DNA of 64,000 nt. Source: Planctomycetota bacterium. Lineage in GTDB: Bacteria > Planctomycetota > Phycisphaerae > Phycisphaerales > UBA5793. Position numbers and translations under genes: made by a program. Location: the NCBI GenBank assembly GCA_013112555.1, contig JABFGK010000001.1, positions 1,090,581-1,154,580 of the forward strand, given 5' to 3'. Positions 28,261 through 36,490 of the stretch are shown here, one piece after another (position 1 is the first letter of the stretch; each line of letters starts with the position of its first letter). Below the pieces are notes generated by a model, which did not search any database, was not told where the DNA came from, and saw nothing but the letters and a program-made list of their open reading frames with translations.

Positions 28261-28800
28261 TCGTCAGGGGTCCCGACGATCCAGACGGTGACGGTGTTGA
28301 GGTGGAGCAGGAGTCGTTCGCCGGTGGATCGGAGCAGCGCCTGGAAGAGGCGTCCGTGGGGCGTTCGCCCGACGACCACGATATCCATATCCCGGTCCTG
28401 TGCTTCGCGTGCCATGACTTCGGCAATGGCCGAATGTGAAAACACACCGTCCACGATCTCGCAGAGCACCTGATCGGCCTGCCAGCCGGCATCGGTGAAC
28501 TGTCGTGCATAGCGATCGAGCACGCACTGGGCGGCCTGGCGGCTGCTCGAGTGCTTTGGCCGCAAGCCCTGCCTGGGGGACGGCAGGCATGGTGGCAGAA
28601 TCCATGGTGAGGGCCGGCTCGCCGCAGTCAAAGCCGGCCGGTCGCGTGTGCTCGATGACGGTGAGCAGCGTGACAAAGGGCTTGCACCCGCAGACTGCAA
28701 AGACCTTCAGCACGTGATCGACGGCCGCCTGTGACGGCGTTGAGTCATCAATGCCAATGAGGATCCGCGCTTTTTGAGAGTCTCCGTCACCGTTTGGCAT
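28218..28800 (-). CDS. Universal stress protein (UspA family), one frameshift
   Basis: A single Usp domain protein of about 193 residues. The first frame gives ARILIGIDDSTPSQAAVDHV and TLLTVIEHTRPAGFD; the second gives QAAQCVLDRYARQFTDAGWQ, DMDIVVVGRTPHGRLFQALL and the C-terminal NTVTVWIVG. The frames meet near 28543-28548, where removing one base joins LAAKALE to SRQAAQ. The ATP-type glycine loop after VVVGR is only partly like the family consensus. Its C-terminal codons overlap those of rsmD on the opposite strand. The role in stress survival is known only at family level. Confidence 0.78.
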
Positions 28801-28841
28801 ATTGCCGGCTCCGTGAAGATGGTCGGTGGAAGAACGAGCGA

Positions 28842-30920
28842 TCAGCCGTCACCGCCGATGGTTGACTCGACCTGTGAGTCGCCATCGTCTTCATCGGGTA
28901 AATCATGGTCCGGAAGTGCACACTGGTCAAATACATACGGCCCGGGTGTCTGTTTTTGCCAGGCAGCGCCGGCCAGTGTGCGGGCTGCGGCTTCCCGGCC
29001 TCGTCGCTGTGCATCGGATTCTGTGGCAGTCTTGCGGTTGTGTTCGGGTGCCTCATCCTGACGGAGGTAGAGGGTCTGGGTGGGGAAGGCAAACTCGACG
29101 CCGAGGCGCTCGGCCAGCCGCATGATATCGAGCATAAACCGTTGTCGTTCACGGAGTTCGGTGGACCAGTCCGGGGTCTCATGGAAGATGTAAATCAGGA
29201 TGTCGATGCTGGCTGCGGAGAACTGGTTGAGCCAGACCTGGAAGTAGTCCTTCCGGGTGTAGGGATGGGCCCGGACGATTTCGCGGATGCCCTCGCAGTA
29301 GGCCTCGACGAGATCCGGCGGGGTGTCGTAGGCAATCCCGACATGGGTCTTGTACCGGCGGTATTTGCGGCGGCCGTAGTTATCGACGTTGGCCCGCACG
29401 AGGTTTGCATTCGGGATCGTGACAAGTGAGTTGTAGAAGGTGCGGACGCGAGTGGAACGGAAGCCGAGCGTCTCGACGGTGCCCTCGACGTCACCGATGA
29501 CGACCCAGTCGCCGACTTCAAAGGGACGGTCGGCAATGACAGCCACGGAACCGAAGAAGTTTTCGATCGTGTCTTTACTGGCAAACGCGATGGCAGCACC
29601 GCCGATACCGAGACCGGTGAGCAGTGGGAGGATTTCGATTTCGAAGGCGTTGGCAATATAAATGAGGCCGAAGACGATGATGAAGATCTTGAGGGTGCGT
29701 CGGAGCAGTGGGATCAGGACATCATCGAACTTGGTGGCAGTGCGTTCCGCTTTGCTGGCCAGCGCTTCGCAGATGAGATCGACGAGCCGGGAACTGCTCC
29801 AGACACCGGCCACCATGACGATGAGCCGGATGGCAATCAGCAGCACCTTGAGCGCAAAAGCCGGCAGGCCGAGCAGGTACAGCAGGCCGAGCCAGAGCAA
29901 TCCCGCGGCCAGCAGCCCGAAGGGGCGGACGGTTCGCTGCAGCGTCTCGTTGGAGGCGCTGGCGCCCTTGCGGCGGATGTAGTACATTGAGGCGAGTGCC
30001 AGGATGCGTCGGACCAGGTGGTCCAGGAGGATGCCGGCAAAGATGAGGACGAGCAGCGAGCACCATTGCCAGTATTCGAGGCCGGCAAATGATTGCTCGC
30101 GCATCGTGCGCGGGAACTGGCCGCGGAGCCAGAGGGCAGTTGACAGATCGCGCTCATCGATGCCGAATCGTGGTGTGACGTCGTAGACGGCCCGGTAGAA
30201 CCGGTCGATATCGGCGGTCGTGGCGGCTGAAAACTTCCACTCGCCGCGGGCATCCTGTGTGAAGGTGATGCGGCCTTCCGGGTACTCGGCAGCGAAGGGT
30301 GGGAAGTAGAGCAGGTTGCGACGTTCATCCTCGACAAATGGGGGGCGCTCAAAGGCGTAGCGGAGGGAGCCGGATACGGAGAGCATGACGGGGTAGTAGG
30401 TGAACTCGGTCAGGTCGTCCAGGCGTGATCGGTTGAGCAACTGGCCGTTTTTCACTTCGCCGAGGCGGTTCAGGATGCCGAGCAATTCGATGGCGATCTC
30501 GTGAGGCTGCGTGTCCGATTCGGCATCCGGCCAGTTGAAACAGTCGAGCGCCTGTTTCATGGCTGGGCCTTCTTTGTTCGGCTCGTCGGCATACTCGCCC
30601 ATCGCTGTAAGAAACGTCATCATGGTGGAGCGCGGGCTGTCGTACTCGGGGCGCACGGTCAGGGCGGGCGGTTGTTCCGCTACCGCTTCCTCAGCCTCTT
30701 GAGCGTCGGGTTCATCGACGGATCCTGATTCATCCTGTCCGGCATCGACCGGAAGGGCCTGATCGATTTCCTGCGCACGTGCCGGGCTCACGCCTGCCGA
30801 GAGCGGATGGGTTGATCCTGTTGGACTCAGGAGCAGGGCCAGGATAGCGAGGATCGTCAGCAAGGCGTCCCGCACGGGCATCATCGGTTGTGATCGGTAC
30901 CCCGGGTGGGTGTGTGGCAT
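28842..30920 (-). CDS. MscS-family mechanosensitive channel with large N-terminal domain
   Basis: This membrane channel of about 692 residues should release solutes during hypo-osmotic shock. It has a signal-like N-terminal helix, about 240 residues of probable periplasmic domain, several helices, and then the MscS core: pore helix LLTGLGIGGAAIAFASKDTI, ENFFGSVAVIADRPFEVGDW and the beta-domain TRVRTFYNSLVTIPNANLV. The C-terminal cytoplasmic part ends in a charged tail. I chose the ATG at 30920, which has AGCAGGA upstream; an in-frame start at 30989 would add 23 residues without a signal peptide. It starts 76 bases after the thioesterase stop. Confidence 0.88.
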   Translation of the reverse strand: MPHTHPGYRSQPMMPVRDALLTILAILALLLSPTGSTHPLSAGVSPARAQEIDQALPVDAGQDESGSVDEPDAQEAEEAVAEQPPALTVRPEYDSPRSTMMTFLTAMGEYADEPNKEGPAMKQALDCFNWPDAESDTQPHEIAIELLGILNRLGEVKNGQLLNRSRLDDLTEFTYYPVMLSVSGSLRYAFERPPFVEDERRNLLYFPPFAAEYPEGRITFTQDARGEWKFSAATTADIDRFYRAVYDVTPRFGIDERDLSTALWLRGQFPRTMREQSFAGLEYWQWCSLLVLIFAGILLDHLVRRILALASMYYIRRKGASASNETLQRTVRPFGLLAAGLLWLGLLYLLGLPAFALKVLLIAIRLIVMVAGVWSSSRLVDLICEALASKAERTATKFDDVLIPLLRRTLKIFIIVFGLIYIANAFEIEILPLLTGLGIGGAAIAFASKDTIENFFGSVAVIADRPFEVGDWVVIGDVEGTVETLGFRSTRVRTFYNSLVTIPNANLVRANVDNYGRRKYRRYKTHVGIAYDTPPDLVEAYCEGIREIVRAHPYTRKDYFQVWLNQFSAASIDILIYIFHETPDWSTELRERQRFMLDIMRLAERLGVEFAFPTQTLYLRQDEAPEHNRKTATESDAQRRGREAAARTLAGAAWQKQTPGPYVFDQCALPDHDLPDEDDGDSQVESTIGGDG

Positions 30921-30996
30921 GGCATCCTGCTCTTTCCGGATCGGTGTGGGTCTGTGTGTGAGTGCCGGGCATCTCGACATGACCGGCAATCCACGA

Positions 30997-31443
30997 TCAG
31001 CGAATGACAGCGTCGTCGGTCTCGTCGTCCACGGTGTCGGGCGGGGTCAGCGTCCCTTTGGCGTGCTGGACCAGGACATCGGGCAACGGGCGGACCTGAC
31101 CGTCGCGATTGACACAGGCGAGCACGGAGTGGGCCAGCCCGACCAGTTGGTCGCCGCGGTAGAGTTCGTACTCGTGGCGGACCTTGACGTAGCTGCCGCC
31201 GGTGATTGTCGTATTGATCGTGATGACATCATCGTAGTTGATGCGGCGTTTGTACTTCACGTTGACTTCGATGACGGCCAGAAAGAGGCCTGATTCCTCG
31301 ATGGATTTGTAGGCCACGCCATCGGATCGGAGGAGTTCGGTGCGACCCATTTCGAGCCAGGGGACATAGGCTGAATGATGAGCAATCCCCATCGGATCGC
31401 ATTCGCAGTATCGGACTCGGATCTTGATTTCGCCTTGTCGCAT
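30997..31443 (-). CDS. Acyl-CoA thioesterase, YbgC/4-hydroxybenzoyl-CoA thioesterase family
   Basis: A 148-residue single hot-dog domain protein. The active-site region YCECDPMGIAHHSAYVPWLE has the catalytic aspartate and the nearby helix of the YbgC group. The central strands read YDDVITINTTITGGSYVKV and HEYELYRGDQLVGLAHSVL. Length and layout are typical. The natural acyl-CoA is not known. It is likely cotranscribed with the repeat protein upstream (41 bases apart). Confidence 0.88.
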   Translation of the reverse strand: MRQGEIKIRVRYCECDPMGIAHHSAYVPWLEMGRTELLRSDGVAYKSIEESGLFLAVIEVNVKYKRRINYDDVITINTTITGGSYVKVRHEYELYRGDQLVGLAHSVLACVNRDGQVRPLPDVLVQHAKGTLTPPDTVDDETDDAVIR

Positions 31444-31484
31444 GAGGAGAGCCGCCGCGCCTTTCCGTGAGAATCAGAGGCAGG

Positions 31485-32723
31485 TTAATCGATGGCATGC
31501 TGCAAGGCAATGACGGCATAGGCCGTGACGAGCACGGGGTCGCCTTCCAACCATCGATCGGTGTCGTTTGTGAAACTGCCGTCATCGTTTTGTAACTGAG
31601 CGAGTTTGTCGATCAGGTCGTTGGCCCAGTCGCGCGGTTCGGCAGCCGGTGTCCCGTCGGGATTGAGGGGGGTGATCGTGCTGGACCCCCAGGCATCGAG
31701 TGCGCGGGAGAAGACCATGAGGTAGTAGTAGTAGCCTTGCAATCCGACGCCTGGGTTCTCGTCGAGTGTGTAGTTACGTCGGATCCAGTCGTAGGCAGCC
31801 TGGACGCGCGTGTCGTTACGGTCGAGGTTCGCGTAGACGTAGCTCTTGAAGCCGGCGTAGGTCATGGAGCCGTAGCAGCGGAGGCGAGAGACGGTGGCTC
31901 CGTCGCCGAGTGTTTCCTCGATCGTTCCTGCTTTTGATTCCCCTTCGCCAATGTGATCGGCATCGGTGCTCGTGGCATAGATGAACCCGCCCTGCGTTGA
32001 GCCGTCGGCGTAAGGCATGTCGTTGACTTCGTCGAGCATCTGGGTGCGCTGGAGAAAGACGACGGCTCGTTGGAATGCCGGGTCGTTGCAGTCGAGGCCG
32101 GAGTCGTGAAGAGCCTGGAGCATGAAGTGGAGGTTCGAGTTGTCGGGTCGGCTGTGTGAGCCGTAGCCGGCCCCGCCGTAGAAGGGGTGGGTTGTGTCGA
32201 CGGTAGTGCCGCCCGGGTCCGGCTGGCCGTCCCACTGGATGCTCTTGAGGTAATCCTGGCCTTTGAGGACGGCCTCGGCCGCTTCGGGGAGGCTGACTCG
32301 TGCCAGGGCGCTGATGGTGATGGCCGTGTTGTAGTTGGGGAGGATTCGGTCGTAGATGCCGCCGTCGTCCTGTGTGTACTTGAGGATGAAGTGGAGGCCG
32401 CGCGCCACGGCCGGATCATTCTGATCGATGTCGGGTTCCATGAGCATGCCGTTGAGGACGAGTCCTGTGACGGCCGGGAAGCAGGGCTGATCGGGCCGAA
32501 TGGACCAGCCGCCGGTCGCTTCATCCTGTTGGGATCTGAGGAAGGTGATTGCCTTGGTGATGACTTCCCGAGCGGTCGTGTAATGCTCATCGTCCAATGG
32601 GGTGCGGGTGGCAGCCGAGGCCGATCGAACGCCGTCGGGGAGTGTCCCGATGAGGATGGCCAGAAGTGACAGGCTGAGGGTGAGAATCGGCGCTGTGTGT
32701 CGTCGTCGGTGCATCATGCGCAA
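31485..32723 (-). CDS. Secreted prenyltransferase/squalene-oxidase-repeat protein
   Basis: A 412-residue protein with an N-terminal signal peptide (hydrophobic stretch at about residues 12-28). It holds at least four QW-like alpha-alpha repeats, such as QQDEATGGWSIRPDQPCFPA, KYTQDDGGIYDRILPNYNTA and LQNDDGSFTNDTDRWLEGDP. These resemble the toroid of terpene cyclases and prenyltransferases. The DxDD catalytic motif of squalene-hopene cyclase is missing and the protein is exported, so I do not call it a cyclase. Such secreted repeat proteins are frequent in planctomycetes and their function is unknown. It may be in one transcript with the thioesterase. Confidence 0.82.
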   Translation of the reverse strand: MRMMHRRRHTAPILTLSLSLLAILIGTLPDGVRSASAATRTPLDDEHYTTAREVITKAITFLRSQQDEATGGWSIRPDQPCFPAVTGLVLNGMLMEPDIDQNDPAVARGLHFILKYTQDDGGIYDRILPNYNTAITISALARVSLPEAAEAVLKGQDYLKSIQWDGQPDPGGTTVDTTHPFYGGAGYGSHSRPDNSNLHFMLQALHDSGLDCNDPAFQRAVVFLQRTQMLDEVNDMPYADGSTQGGFIYATSTDADHIGEGESKAGTIEETLGDGATVSRLRCYGSMTYAGFKSYVYANLDRNDTRVQAAYDWIRRNYTLDENPGVGLQGYYYYLMVFSRALDAWGSSTITPLNPDGTPAAEPRDWANDLIDKLAQLQNDDGSFTNDTDRWLEGDPVLVTAYAVIALQHAID

Positions 32724-32850
32724 GGTGCTCCTGTGCAGCGGGGCGTACGTGAATCGTGCGGCTTGTTTTCGTTGTCAGAGGAGATGGTAGGGATGAGATC
32801 GGGCCGAGCCGATGTGTCGGTGCGTGATCGCCTCAACCGGCTTTGCCGGT

Positions 32851-33516
32851 TCAGGGGCCCGGTTTCAAGTCCTTTTCGAGTTTGTCGAGTTCGCTGAGTT
32901 TACGCTGGAGGCGTTCGCGCTCGTGTTGGAGAGACTCGGGAAGCGAGGAGTCGGGATCGTTCTCGGCCGGTTTGGGCCTCTTGACGCTGAGCGGGTCCTC
33001 GTAGGCATCGGCCGGGATGGTCGGGGGGCCGTCTTCCGGTTCGGGCGGGTTGCGGAGCACCTGGATCATGGCAGCGGTCGTGATCGTTGTAATCCCGAGG
33101 AACAGCAGGGCCAGGCAGACGGCGACGGCACACAGCAGGAGCTGCTCGACGGACCCGATGAGCCGGGCTGCGGCGACGCAGTACATGACGGTGCAGGCCA
33201 GGCTGGTCAGGCAGGCCCCGACGGCCGGGAGGCGGCCGCGATCTGCCTGGAGCCCGAGGCCGAATGCGATGAGTGCAAAGGAGCCGAATGCCGAGGTGAT
33301 GAGGATGATGAGGGAGGCCGGGCGGTCCGGGGTGGCCGTGGTGGAGGTGAAGTCCTGCCCCATGCCGTGCCAGAGCCCGCCTTCGACATACATCAGGCCG
33401 CAACAGGTGCAGGTTGAGACGAGCAGGAGTCCGACGCCGAGCGATTGGGCAATGAAGCCGACGGTGCGTGCCAGGGCGCGCGGGGCGGATTCGGGTTGGG
33501 TTTGCTCGGCGGTCAT
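32851..33516 (-). CDS. Four-helix membrane protein with C-terminal coiled coil
   Basis: A 221-residue protein I do not recognise. About four transmembrane helices span residues 20-160, the first with a CTCC cysteine cluster (LLLVSTCTCCGLMYVEGG). The C-terminal 60 residues are hydrophilic and end in a heptad-like LQHERERLQRKLSELDKLEK. The start ATG overlaps the stop of the upstream membrane protein (ATGA at 33516-33513), so the two are translationally coupled and probably work together. Confidence 0.75.
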   Translation of the reverse strand: MTAEQTQPESAPRALARTVGFIAQSLGVGLLLVSTCTCCGLMYVEGGLWHGMGQDFTSTTATPDRPASLIILITSAFGSFALIAFGLGLQADRGRLPAVGACLTSLACTVMYCVAAARLIGSVEQLLLCAVAVCLALLFLGITTITTAAMIQVLRNPPEPEDGPPTIPADAYEDPLSVKRPKPAENDPDSSLPESLQHERERLQRKLSELDKLEKDLKPGP

Positions 33517-34484
33517 GCCGTGGTCTTTCTCGGTGCCGGGCTGCACCATGCTGTGAGCAGGATCGTGAACAGGAACGCGCCTTCGAGCCGCATGGCGAGC
33601 AGGTCGGGAGATAGTAGGAGAGGGGAAGCAGCGACGAAGCAGGCAAAGAGTGTGAGTGAGATGAGCCAGGTGGCCGGGTGCCAGGGCCGCGTGATGGTCA
33701 ACGGGCCGATCAGCACGGGGACGGCCAGCATGACGCTGTATGCTCCGTTGAAGTCGAAGTATGCAGTGACGGCAGCCAGGAGCAGTATGAAGGCCAGGAG
33801 CCGCCGCGTCGGTGCCAGTCGGTGAGCCAGGCCGTCGGAGGCATGCACGCGACGCCAGAGGACGAGCCGCTGCAGAGAGACGGCCAGGATGGCATAGGCG
33901 GTGACGTGCAATGTCGTCTGCTCGGCCCCGGTTGCGGTTTGCCAGAGTCCGAATCCGAAGGAGGTGACGATCGCGATCAGTGCCATGAGATCCGGCGTGA
34001 TGACGCGGTGGCGCAGGCTCAGGAGACCCTGGAAGACGGCCGGCCAGGTTGCAGCGAGGATCGACCAGCCGACGAGCGCTGCTTCGATCCCGTGTGGGAC
34101 GTAGCGTGGGCCGGTGGTGAGCAGGGGGGTGAGGTAGTGCATTCCCAGGGCCGGCAGGAGGAAGACCAGGCCGGTGGCAAAGCGGCTGGCCCACTCGTGT
34201 TGGACTCGTTTGACAAGTTGGTCGCCGGTGACGGATGGGACAAACGATGCACCGATCCGATCGCGGGGGCACAGGCCGAATCGGGCCGCGAGAGCGGCCA
34301 CGGTGTTGGATTGTGACTCATCCGGTTTTGATTCGAAGTCGACATCGAGCCACATGCCGGCCGGATCGCATCGGCTTGGCAGATTCAGTTCGGACGTCAT
34401 GAGGCCGGTCAGACGTCCGGCATCGGCCGGCTCGGCCAGCCCGTCGAGGAGGAAGCGGAAGGTGTGGGTGTTGTGGTCGGGCAT
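33513..34484 (-). CDS. Membrane protein resembling the membrane part of a P1B-ATPase, no catalytic domains
   Basis: About 323 residues. The first 75 residues could form a degenerate heavy-metal-associated-like domain but lack the CxxC pair. About eight helices follow. The segment RVITPDLMALIAIVTSFGFG, followed by LAVSLQRLVLWRRVHASDGL, looks like helices 3-4 of copper ATPases (PxMxxLIAxGT and LxxGRxLExxxxxxTxxxL). There is no TGE loop, no CPC, no DKTG and no GDGxND, so it cannot be an ion pump. It could be a relic or a repurposed membrane scaffold. I chose the ATG at 34484; the frame is open to 34544. The similarity is by eye only. Confidence 0.65.
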   Translation of the reverse strand: MPDHNTHTFRFLLDGLAEPADAGRLTGLMTSELNLPSRCDPAGMWLDVDFESKPDESQSNTVAALAARFGLCPRDRIGASFVPSVTGDQLVKRVQHEWASRFATGLVFLLPALGMHYLTPLLTTGPRYVPHGIEAALVGWSILAATWPAVFQGLLSLRHRVITPDLMALIAIVTSFGFGLWQTATGAEQTTLHVTAYAILAVSLQRLVLWRRVHASDGLAHRLAPTRRLLAFILLLAAVTAYFDFNGAYSVMLAVPVLIGPLTITRPWHPATWLISLTLFACFVAASPLLLSPDLLAMRLEGAFLFTILLTAWCSPAPRKTTA

Positions 34485-34521
34485 GAATCGAGATCGTGAA
34501 CCGTGGCCGGGGTTGGATGGC

Positions 34522-35247
34522 TCAGCGTGATGAGGAGATCGCACAGGCGATCAGGGTGGTACAGAGGCGGTAGGCGAGTCGTTCGAATGCAGGATAGTAG
34601 CGATCGGTTTGGTCCATCAGTTGTTCGTATGACAGGCCGGCCCGTTCTCGATCGGCTTGTTCCTCGGTTCCCCAACGTGCGACGGTGTCGCGATTGCCCT
34701 CGAAATGGTATTGGAAGCCGTAGGTTCTCATGCCTGCCCGGAAGGCCTGGACGGGTGTCATGTCGGAGGAACACAGTGTGACGGCGTCCTGTGGGAGTTT
34801 GGTGATGTGGCGGCCATGCCAGTGGAGCGAGTGGTGCCGGGCCGGTTGGCCTGCGAAGATGGGATCGGTCATGCCGGCAAATGACAGGCTGATGGGGTGC
34901 CAGCCGAGTTCCATGCGGCCGTTTTCGAATCGGGCCACTTCGCCGCCGAGTGCCGTGGCCAGCATCTGGCAGCCGAGGCAGACGCCGATGACGGCACGTT
35001 GCGATTCGTGTGCCTTTTTGAGGTATTCCATTTCGGGCAGCATCCAAGCGTGGCCGTCAGGTTGGTCGACATTCTGCGGTCCGCCCATGCTGATGACGGC
35101 CTGGGTATCGGCCAGGGAGTTGGGGAGGCGGTCGCCACGATGGAGCCGTCGAATGTCAAGGTGGTACCCGTGGTCGCGGATGACGGTCCCGAGTCGGGCA
35201 GAGGCGGCCGAATCTGAGTGTTCCAGAAGGATGATGCGGTTGCTCAT
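34522..35247 (-). CDS. Class I glutamine amidotransferase (GMP synthase-like domain)
   Basis: A 241-residue free-standing GATase. The nucleophile elbow is AVIGVCLGCQMLATALGGE with Cys90, and the catalytic His181 and Glu183 are in YGFQYHFEG. The oxyanion strand is in AVISMGGPQNVDQPDGHAW. Such proteins hydrolyse glutamine for a partner or act on gamma-glutamyl compounds; the partner is not evident here. Upstream codons in frame translate repeat DNA, so I took the ATG at 35247. It ends 37 bases before the chosen start of the membrane protein gene. Confidence 0.86.
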   Translation of the reverse strand: MSNRIILLEHSDSAASARLGTVIRDHGYHLDIRRLHRGDRLPNSLADTQAVISMGGPQNVDQPDGHAWMLPEMEYLKKAHESQRAVIGVCLGCQMLATALGGEVARFENGRMELGWHPISLSFAGMTDPIFAGQPARHHSLHWHGRHITKLPQDAVTLCSSDMTPVQAFRAGMRTYGFQYHFEGNRDTVARWGTEEQADRERAGLSYEQLMDQTDRYYPAFERLAYRLCTTLIACAISSSR

Positions 35248-35297
35248 GCGCACAACATAGATGGGCGGGGTACGATCGGCAAGGGAGGGAGCAAGAC

Positions 35298-35378
35298 ATG
35301 ACGGGCGAGACGCCCGTCCCACTGCGACACGGCATGACGGGCGAGATGCCTGTCTCACTGCGGCACGGGACCACAGGA
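35298..35378. repeat. Two units of a GGGCGAGACGCCCGT-type palindromic repeat
   Basis: The motif ATGACGGGCGAGACGCCCGT (35298-35317) recurs as a diverged copy with GGGCGAGATGCCTGT at about 35338-35355. Translated, such units give GRDARP-like peptides that are widespread between planctomycete genes. They lie between divergent genes (GATase and SDR). The same core CACGGGCGAGACGCCCGTG occurs twice at 43004-43075. Confidence 0.75.
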
Positions 35379-35387
35379 GATACGGAC

Positions 35388-36199
35388 ATGGATCTTGGAC
35401 TCAAAGGCAAGACGGTGCTGATCACGGGGGCGTCCGGGGGGATCGGGCTGGCAACGGCCCGGGGCGCTGGCAGGGCACGGGGGCGCGATTAGCACTGCAC
35501 TATCGAAGCAATCGGGACTCGGTAGCTCAACTGGCTGAGCAACTGGCCATTGATGGGACCCAGAGCATGTGCTTTCAGGCCGATCTGGATCGGGAAGCCG
35601 AAGTGACAGGCCTGTTTGAGCAGGCGATTGAGCACTTCGGCCAACTTGACGTCACGGTGGCCAATGCCGGGATCTGGATTGCCGGTGATCTGCTGCTGCA
35701 CGAAGTGACGCTGGAGCGGTGGGAGCAGACGATGCGGACGGACCTGACGGCCACGTTTCTGACCTGCCGGGAATTCATGCGGCATCTGGCTGACAAGCCG
35801 AGGGAGTCGGCTTCGATCGTCATGGTGGGGTCGACGGCCGCGATGTTCGGCGAGGCCGGTCACGCAGATTACGCAGCAGCCAAGGCCGGGATGACGTTTG
35901 GCCTGATGCGGTCGTTGAAGAATGAGATCATTCGGCTGGCTCCTCGTGGGCGGGTGAACACGGTGTGCCCGGGTTGGACGGATACGCCGATGGCCGAGGC
36001 CGGCATGGGGGTGCCCGGTGCGTTGAACCGTGCTACGTCAACGATGGCGATGCGAAAGATTGCGGAGCCGGAGGACGTGGCCGGCGCGATCGTGTACTTC
36101 GCCTCGGATCGGCTCTCGGGGCATGTCAGCGGGGAGATCATCACGGTGGCCGGGGGCATGGAGGGGCGGCTGCTGCACGACCCGACGACGTCGGATTGA
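35388..36199 (+). CDS. SDR-family oxidoreductase (3-oxoacyl-ACP reductase-like), two frameshifts
   Basis: An NAD(P)-dependent short-chain dehydrogenase of about 269 residues. The start MDLGLKGKTVLITGASGGIG holds the TGxxxGIG cofactor motif. Two G runs each seem one base too long (35461-35464 and 35479-35483); removing one G from each gives ATARALAGHGARLALHYRSN. The rest is in frame: VANAGIW (NNAG-like), a catalytic serine in VMVGSTAAMF, and YAAAKAGM (YxxxK). The C-terminus is FASDRLSGHVSGEIITVAGG. The two indels are 18 bases apart in homopolymers, most simply sequencing errors. FabG-like, but the substrate is not assignable. Confidence 0.84.
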
Positions 36200-36214
36200 C
36201 GCACGGAACATGAA

Positions 36215-36445
36215 TCAATCCCGGGGGGCCATCAGGACCGCTGCGCCGCGGATCGACTTGTGTTTCAGCGCGATGAGTGCGTCGTTGGCATCTTTGAGGT
36301 CGAAGCATTCGGTGTGGGTGCGCACTTGTGCAGCAGCGGCTGCCCGGAGGAAGTCTCGGCCGTCGGCGCGGGTGTTGTTGGCAACGGTCGTGATGGAGCG
36401 CTCCCAGTAGAGTTGGTCAGGCGTACATGGTGGCGCGCGCATCAT
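36215..36445 (-). pseudogene. Remnant of a zinc-dependent alcohol dehydrogenase (C-terminal tail only)
   Basis: The 76 codons include LYWERSITTVANNTRADGRD, a middle part, and FDLKDANDALIALKHKSIRG then AAVLM. This matches the last 60-70 residues of medium-chain Zn alcohol dehydrogenases, which are about 340 residues long. Nothing upstream encodes the catalytic zinc domain or Rossmann fold. The reading frame begins within 10 bases of a palindromic repeat at 36455-36480 and the nitroreductase stop follows at 36491, so more than 80 percent of the gene is missing. I consider it a true deletion remnant, unlike the frameshifted genes. Confidence 0.75.
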
Positions 36446-36454
36446 AGCGGGTAC

Positions 36455-36480
36455 ACAAAGCCGCGACCGTTGGTCGCGGT
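36455..36480. repeat. 26-bp dispersed palindromic repeat, copy 2
   Basis: The core reads GCCGCGACCGTTGGTCGCGG preceded by ACAAA, matching the copy at 4320-4345. The changes in one arm are compensated in the other, which means the hairpin is conserved rather than the sequence. It sits between the truncated dehydrogenase remnant and the nitroreductase stop. Confidence 0.75.
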
Positions 36481-36490
36481 GAGCCGGTGT

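Noticed and set aside
32851..34272. Single 473-codon open frame on the minus strand
   Set aside because: Its first half is an off-frame shadow of the P1B-like gene; only the part from 33516 has membrane-protein character and a coupled start.
35520..35560. tRNA-like string GGTAGCTCAACTGGCTGAGC
   Set aside because: It resembles a tRNA D-arm, but it encodes SVAQLAEQLA of the SDR protein and no acceptor stem or T-arm surrounds it.
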